From a virus, in IMG/VR virus record IMGVR_UViG_3300042353_000866, positions 1 to 20,663 of that record: a stretch of DNA of 20,663 bases, one strand, 5' to 3'. The notes beneath the pieces are model-generated. The model had not been told where the DNA came from. It did not search any database and was given only the letters and a program-made list of their open reading frames with translations. A program made the position numbers and the translations under genes. This document shows, piece by piece, positions 17,283 through 20,663 of the stretch. Every line of letters starts with the position of its first letter. The first letter of the stretch is position 1.

Positions 17283-17318
17283 GATCCTGTCCTTGGCGGT
17301 ATCGTTGTTGGTTGTATC

Positions 17319-17330
17319 TCTGCCGTTCCT
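17319..17330. repeat. 12-base direct repeat in a gene leader, copy 1
   Basis: TCTGCCGTTCCT (minus strand AGGAACGGCAGA), in the leader of the G-position gene. It is identical to the copy at 17725-17736. It contains AGGA and could be a displaced ribosome binding or regulatory element. Confidence 0.6.
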
Positions 17331-17348
17331 TGTCTCTAAATTGTAGTG

Positions 17349-17699
17349 TTATCGACTGTTCAGCCGCAGCCCGTCGATCATGTCGTGGATTTCTCGAATT
17401 GAGTCATTGCCCGTTTCCAGAACCTGTCTGCGAATCGCAGCAAAGCGCGCCTCTCCGAAGTGATCTGCCAGATAGACTGACGCGCGATGTTCGGGCGGGA
17501 GGGCATCGATGAGTTTGCCCATGGCTTCGTCATGTTCGTCGGCGACCTGTTCGAGGAGGTCTAGATAAGTCTTGAAAACACGGGTGATAGCTAAACGAGT
17601 CTTAGCTTTTAGCAGATCCGCGTTGGACGGCACGCTGAATGATTGGGCGTGGGGCACGGTCCCCGCTGGGTCGCTAGGCGCGCAATGTGGTGAATCCAT
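17349..17699 (-). CDS. Small helical protein of unknown function
   Basis: 116 residues from ATG at 17699, which has a good Shine-Dalgarno sequence (AGGA, seven bases upstream). The frame also allows a GTG start at 17744 giving 131 residues, but no ribosome binding site precedes that. I do not recognise the family. The first 25 residues are proline/serine-rich and probably disordered. From about residue 28 the protein reads as amphipathic helices (ADLLKAKTRLAITRVFKTYL, then EHDEAMGKLIDALPPEHRA and a final helix up to DMIDGLRL). It lies between the tube genes and the G/T-position pair, downstream of a terminator and a promoter-like element, so it probably opens a new transcript. A structural or chaperone accessory role is only a guess. 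Confidence 0.7.
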   Translation of the reverse strand: MDSPHCAPSDPAGTVPHAQSFSVPSNADLLKAKTRLAITRVFKTYLDLLEQVADEHDEAMGKLIDALPPEHRASVYLADHFGEARFAAIRRQVLETGNDSIREIHDMIDGLRLNSR

Positions 17700-17724
17700 G
17701 TTCCGTTCCTGTGTAATAGGTTGA

Positions 17725-17736
17725 TCTGCCGTTCCT
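17725..17736. repeat. 12-base direct repeat in a gene leader, copy 2
   Basis: TCTGCCGTTCCT again, here in the leader of the small helical protein (its ATG is at 17699). A shortened relative, minus strand CAGGAACGGA, lies just before the ATG and supplies the Shine-Dalgarno sequence. Confidence 0.6.
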
Positions 17737-17769
17737 GTCTTCACCGGGTGACCGGTTGGACAATAGGGA

Positions 17770-17797
17770 TTACACGGAAAAGAGAGGAAGTTATACT
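17770..17797 (-). promoter_or_regulatory. Candidate phage promoter element: GTATAA, 14 bases, CGTGTAA
   Basis: On the minus strand AGTATAA (17797-17791) is followed by 14 bases and CGTGTAA (17776-17770), then TCCC. It lies only a few bases downstream of the intrinsic terminator and upstream of the small helical protein, the natural place to restart transcription. Identical architecture is found at 19068-19095 and 20097-20124. Promoter activity is inferred, not shown. No sigma-70 -35 box is evident. Confidence 0.55.
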
Positions 17798-17799
17798 GT

Positions 17800-17831
17800 A
17801 AAAACGAAAAACCCGAGATTTCTCTCGGGTT
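17800..17831 (-). terminator. Intrinsic terminator after tube-like protein 2
   Basis: On the minus strand a perfect 9-bp stem AACCCGAGA / TCTCGGGTT with a GAAA (GNRA) tetraloop (stem and loop 17831-17810) runs directly into the T-rich tract TTTTCGTTTT (17809-17800). It begins 27 bases past the stop codon of the gene at 17859-19007. On the plus strand the hairpin lacks a T tract, so it acts leftward. Confidence 0.92.
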
Positions 17832-17858
17832 AATCTTGACCGGGCAAAAAGCCGGATT

Positions 17859-19007
17859 TTAGGAGGTTGTGTAACTTCCGGAGAACGTGATGCCGTCGAG
17901 ACTCGTCGCGCCAGCGAGCTGGCTCGTCATCGAGATGTCAACAGAGCTATCAGATCCGATAGAGTTGCTGAACGCGATGTTGGCCACCTTGGCGTTGTTA
18001 AACCCAAGGATAATACCCGCGAGACCCGTGCTGTTGCAGCTCGGCTGACGGAGCGTGACCGTCAGATCATAGTTTTGATCATTGCAGTAGAGCTGATCAA
18101 ACGAATTCGGAGCAACTTCAGTCTGAAGAGCGCGAATCTGGAGATTGGCGTTGACAGGGAAATTGATTTCACGGCTGTAACCGAACGGCGAACCAAGAGC
18201 GTTGAGCACCTCGCGGCTAATCGGAACGGAAAGGGCGAGAGACTGAATCTGCACGCTGTTCTGACCGCTGAGAGGGACGAGGAAACCGGCGGCGGATGGG
18301 AAGCTCAGAGAGATGTCGCCGGGGCGCAGAGCAAACACGTTGTTCGATCCAGATTGAACGCGGCCCTGAGGAAGCTGGAAGTTCCAAGCTGAAATGCGCT
18401 GGGAGTTCTGGGGGTTTACCGCCGGAGTCTGGAGGCCGCTTGAACCGGTATAGGTCGCGACATTCAGCGCGTCAACCGAGATGCTAGTGGTGGCTACTTG
18501 ACCAACAGCCGCATTGAACGTGTAGTTCGAGACGAAACCGTTGCCGACCGCATAGACATCGCGAGCATTGGGATTTGTCACCGCATCGTCATCGATACCC
18601 TGCTGGGAGACCGAGAGGAAATAGTTCTTGGAGTCAGAGGCTTTCGTGAGAATACCCGAAAGGAACGAGTTGCCATTGGTGTTGAAGCCAAGCATCTGCT
18701 CGTTGTAGCCGTCCGTCGCGTTCCATGTCAGGTCCATCGAGATCGTCGGCGGGCTGATGATGATCTGATCTACGCGGGCCAATTGGCCGAAGACGTTGAT
18801 GTCGTTACGGTTGATGCCAACATTCAGAGAAGCAGACTGGATATTCGCCAGTTCCGCAATCAGGTTGTTGCCAGTATTGGAGGGCAGGTTTGTGCCCTGA
18901 ATTACAAACATAGCACCTGTGGCAGTCGAGCCGGAAAGTGCGGCAGGTCCAACGTAGGCGTTAAGATTCTGAAAAATCAGGCGTGTTCTGGGAGAGGTTC
19001 CGGGCAT
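17859..19007 (-). CDS. Probable major tail tube protein 2 (gpV position)
   Basis: 382 residues, beta-rich, with many Ser/Asn/Gly, few Lys and no signal peptide or membrane segment, as expected for a virion structural protein. Position (upstream of chaperone pair and tape measure) and the dedicated strong terminator fit a highly expressed tube subunit. It resembles the neighbouring 318-residue protein over its length: residues 56-107 (IQSASLNVGINR ... QMLGF) match that protein's 27-79, and residues 253-293 (QIQSLALSVPISREVLNALGSPF) match its 191-231, with a conserved Cys308. The start is ATG at 19007 (CACTACC-ATG), no Shine-Dalgarno sequence. The leader holds a promoter-like element 61-88 bases upstream. 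Structural role is likely; whether this or the neighbour is the main tube subunit is not decidable by eye. Confidence 0.7.
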   Translation of the reverse strand: MPGTSPRTRLIFQNLNAYVGPAALSGSTATGAMFVIQGTNLPSNTGNNLIAELANIQSASLNVGINRNDINVFGQLARVDQIIISPPTISMDLTWNATDGYNEQMLGFNTNGNSFLSGILTKASDSKNYFLSVSQQGIDDDAVTNPNARDVYAVGNGFVSNYTFNAAVGQVATTSISVDALNVATYTGSSGLQTPAVNPQNSQRISAWNFQLPQGRVQSGSNNVFALRPGDISLSFPSAAGFLVPLSGQNSVQIQSLALSVPISREVLNALGSPFGYSREINFPVNANLQIRALQTEVAPNSFDQLYCNDQNYDLTVTLRQPSCNSTGLAGIILGFNNAKVANIAFSNSIGSDSSVDISMTSQLAGATSLDGITFSGSYTTS

Positions 19008-19067
19008 GGTAGTGAAATGTGACTAGGTTGAGGTGAAAGATCGATTGAGAGGTTTATCTCAATGGGT

Positions 19068-19095
19068 TTACACGAGTTTCCCCGTGATTTATACT
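19068..19095 (-). promoter_or_regulatory. Candidate phage promoter element upstream of tube-like protein 2
   Basis: On the minus strand AGTATAA (19095-19089), 14 bases, CGTGTAA (19074-19068), then ACCC. It is located between the two tube-like genes, about 61 bases before the ATG at 19007. The spacing matches the copies at 17770 and 20097 exactly, while the 14 intervening bases differ. Confidence 0.55.
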
Positions 19096-19131
19096 TTTTT
19101 CTTGACCTTTCCAAAAACCAACTTGACTGCC

Positions 19132-20088
19132 TTACGTAATCGAAAGAAGAGAACCGTCTGTCGTGTCCGACGGATTGATCGGAAGAGGAAGAGAGAACGA
19201 GAATGAGCAGGTCGAAAACCCACCAACTTGACCGTCCAAGCTTTGACTATCCAAATATGGGTTCACCATAGTGTAGGTCGTCGGACCAGCTGACGAGCAG
19301 GAGGAGAGAAGGGTCAAATATACGTTTCCGTAAGTGGGATCGCCACAGGAATATTGGGAAAGCCCCGTCATGCTGTTATTGACACCTTCAAAATAGCCTT
19401 GGACTTGCAGGGTCGCGGTAGCCTCGGTCATCGGGCGATCCACTGGGAACGGCGTGCCGCCGAGCTGGAAGACCTGAGTGCGATTAAAGCCGACACCAAG
19501 GGAAAAGCTTTGAATATTTACGCCCGTGATGCCGTAGCCCGTGAACAAAATGCCAGTCAAATATGTACCCTCGGGCTTCACGATTTGCGCGCCATACGCC
19601 GTCGAGTCGCGGGCCGTATTGTTGATCGAGCCCGACATATCAAAAAACTGCATCCCAACGCTACCACGAACCGGCTCGCTGATGGAGCCCTGAATAGAAT
19701 AATTCGTTAAAACACCGCTCTTCAGATCCAAGAGACCGTTATACGTATTGGAGGCAGTCGGCGCGAAATATACCTGTGCATTTCGGACCGCGAAGCTGTT
19801 TCCGAGAGTCCGCGCATCTGTCATGCCAGCAGTAATGCCAGTGGTGTTAACCAGTCCGAGCATCGTTTCGATGCTGATGTTGCTCTTTACAAAATCAAAG
19901 GAAAAATCGACTGGGGTGTAATTGATGATCGGGCGCTGGGACAGAGGCTTCGACTTGTTCATGGCCCCAACATTTACACGTGGCAAATTCACGTCAATTT
20001 TAACGTTCTGAACACGCTCCACTGCCCCCATGAATGTTCCCGCGAGACCACTGGAAAGCTTTACCTGACCTCCTTGATAGATTGGCAT
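19132..20088 (-). CDS. Probable tail tube protein 1, paralogue of its downstream neighbour
   Basis: 318 residues, beta-rich with many Ser/Thr/Asn/Gly and no membrane segment. It shares an order of motifs with the next gene: an N-terminal VQNVKIDVNLPR block ending in ETMLGL, a C-terminal NIQSFSLGVGFNRTQVFQLGGTPF block with a following R and LQVQG, and Cys248 before a VYLTL strand. Identity is low by eye, but the order is the same, so the pair probably arose by gene duplication. One copy may be the main tube subunit and the other a decorated, initiating or terminating variant. The start is ATG at 20088, with the promoter-like CGTGTAA ending only eight bases upstream and no Shine-Dalgarno sequence. 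No terminator is seen between this gene and the next. Confidence 0.65.
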   Translation of the reverse strand: MPIYQGGQVKLSSGLAGTFMGAVERVQNVKIDVNLPRVNVGAMNKSKPLSQRPIINYTPVDFSFDFVKSNISIETMLGLVNTTGITAGMTDARTLGNSFAVRNAQVYFAPTASNTYNGLLDLKSGVLTNYSIQGSISEPVRGSVGMQFFDMSGSINNTARDSTAYGAQIVKPEGTYLTGILFTGYGITGVNIQSFSLGVGFNRTQVFQLGGTPFPVDRPMTEATATLQVQGYFEGVNNSMTGLSQYSCGDPTYGNVYLTLLSSCSSAGPTTYTMVNPYLDSQSLDGQVGGFSTCSFSFSLPLPINPSDTTDGSLLSIT

Positions 20089-20096
20089 AACTGAGA

Positions 20097-20124
20097 TTAC
20101 ACGGGTTTTAGATTCAGTTATACC
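20097..20124 (-). promoter_or_regulatory. Candidate phage promoter element upstream of tube-like protein 1
   Basis: On the minus strand GGTATAA (20124-20118), 14 bases, CGTGTAA (20103-20097), then TCTC. CGTGTAA lies eight bases before the ATG at 20088. If GTATAA is the -10 box, transcription would start close to CGTGTAA and leave a very short leader. Confidence 0.55.
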
Positions 20125-20141
20125 GAATTTTCAAAAAACTT

Positions 20142-20663
20142 CTAATGAATGCTCCGAGGCTTAGAGATTACGAGGTCACAAATTCCGACAAAAATAGACT
20201 CGTTGATCTTTACCCCATCACCCACTTTGCTCGTTTTTACCTCTTCAATGGTGTAGAGGTTGCTGGGCTGCCCATACTGGGCAACCAACGCGCTGTAGCT
20301 GTAGCCTGTCCCATTCTTGAAATCTCCAAAGCTATTGAGCGGCCATGCAGCTGGATCAAGCTGCGGAAAATAACTCAAGCTTGAATCCGCCAGAATTGAT
20401 AGCACTCCTTCTAGCTGGGACAGATTCTCTGCCATCACATTCAGAGTGATGTTGAACTGCGTCTCGTAAGTTCCTCCGAATGCCCATGGGTTGTTCTCCA
20501 TCGTGCCATTCGTGATGAAAATACAGGGTGTCACCATGGAATAGGGGGGCGGAGTATTTGTGGCCGCAGTCCGATTGAACCTGCTGTTCAGGTAGTATTT
20601 ATTGGTGAACACCATTCTCTCCTGCGACTGATTGGCGTAGTAGATATTAAGCTCCTTGAAGCT
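20142..20663 (-). CDS. Structural-type protein upstream of the tube genes, 5' end outside window
   Basis: The frame stays open from the stop at 20142 to the right edge of the window (174 codons). An ATG at 20615 is possible (AGGAG only about three bases before it), but the preceding codons (SFKELNIYYANQSQER) read smoothly into the protein, so the gene most likely begins beyond base 20663. I do not recognise a named family. The visible part has an alternating strand/turn pattern (TYETQFNITLNVMAENLSQLEGVLSIL as strand plus helix) and a C-terminus VGICDLVISKPRSIH. By position just before the tube genes it could be a tail terminator or completion protein (lambda U/Z position). That is inference only. 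Confidence 0.7.
   Translation of the reverse strand, partial: SFKELNIYYANQSQERMVFTNKYYLNSRFNRTAATNTPPPYSMVTPCIFITNGTMENNPWAFGGTYETQFNITLNVMAENLSQLEGVLSILADSSLSYFPQLDPAAWPLNSFGDFKNGTGYSYSALVAQYGQPSNLYTIEEVKTSKVGDGVKINESIFVGICDLVISKPRSIH

Noticed and set aside
17743-17756. ACCGG / CCGGT inverted repeat as an operator
   Set aside because: Only five pairs, a single copy, and it coincides with the unlikely GTG start at 17744; too little to support a regulatory call.
17838-17856. Second hairpin (CCGG ... CCGG) between the stop at 17859 and the terminator
   Set aside because: The stem is short and imperfect and has no T tract of its own; the 9-bp hairpin beside it explains termination.
19974-19980. 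A further TTACACG match
   Set aside because: It lies well inside the coding sequence of the 318-residue protein and lacks the GTATAA half at the 14-base spacing; treated as chance.
1-20663. A new defence, transfer or enzymatic system
   Set aside because: Every gene with recognisable motifs fits a lambda-type tail module, and the unrecognised ones sit at positions that module explains. No nuclease, toxin, transposase, reverse transcriptase or NTPase motif was seen.

Overview
The window is the tail-assembly region of a tailed bacteriophage, or of a prophage, with a long non-contractile (siphovirus-type) tail. Every supported gene lies on the minus strand, so transcription runs from high to low coordinates. 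Gene order and sequence motifs follow the morphogenesis cassette of phage lambda (V-G-T-H-M-L-K-I-J): two tube-protein-like genes, a chaperone-position pair, a giant tape measure, then M, L, K, I and the start of the J tip/host-specificity protein, which runs off the left edge. A lambda-type tip with a JAMM + NlpC/P60 gpK protein suggests a Gram-negative host. Base composition is roughly balanced. I see no integrase, tRNA, transposase or bacterial gene, so lytic versus temperate cannot be decided.

Layout, in transcription order: 5'-partial protein of unknown function (20663-20142); tube-like protein 1 (20088-19132); tube-like protein 2 (19007-17859), closed by a strong intrinsic terminator (17831-17800); small helical protein (17699-17349); gpG-position protein with a lambda-like slippery sequence (17262-16441); gpT-position protein with a TTG start (16431-15457); 2942-residue tape measure (15360-6532); then tightly packed M-like (6455-5703), L-like (5697-4789), K-like (4785-4045), I-like (4014-3277) and J-like (3259 to beyond base 1) genes. 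The J frame has no stop in the window, so its 1086 visible codons are easily missed by callers that need a closed ORF. No gene-free stretch exceeds about 125 bases; those gaps hold the terminator and the candidate promoter elements.

The tube-like proteins probably polymerise around the tape measure, which sets tail length. The G/T-position proteins probably chaperone it. M, L, I and J build the tip, with K acting as an assembly or cell-wall hydrolase. Nothing here looks like a new defence or enzymatic system. The most unusual features are a two-part intergenic motif with constant spacing, a slippery site whose -1 product swaps an acidic for a basic tail, a carbohydrate-binding-like module shared by L and M, and two kinds of internal duplication in the tape measure.
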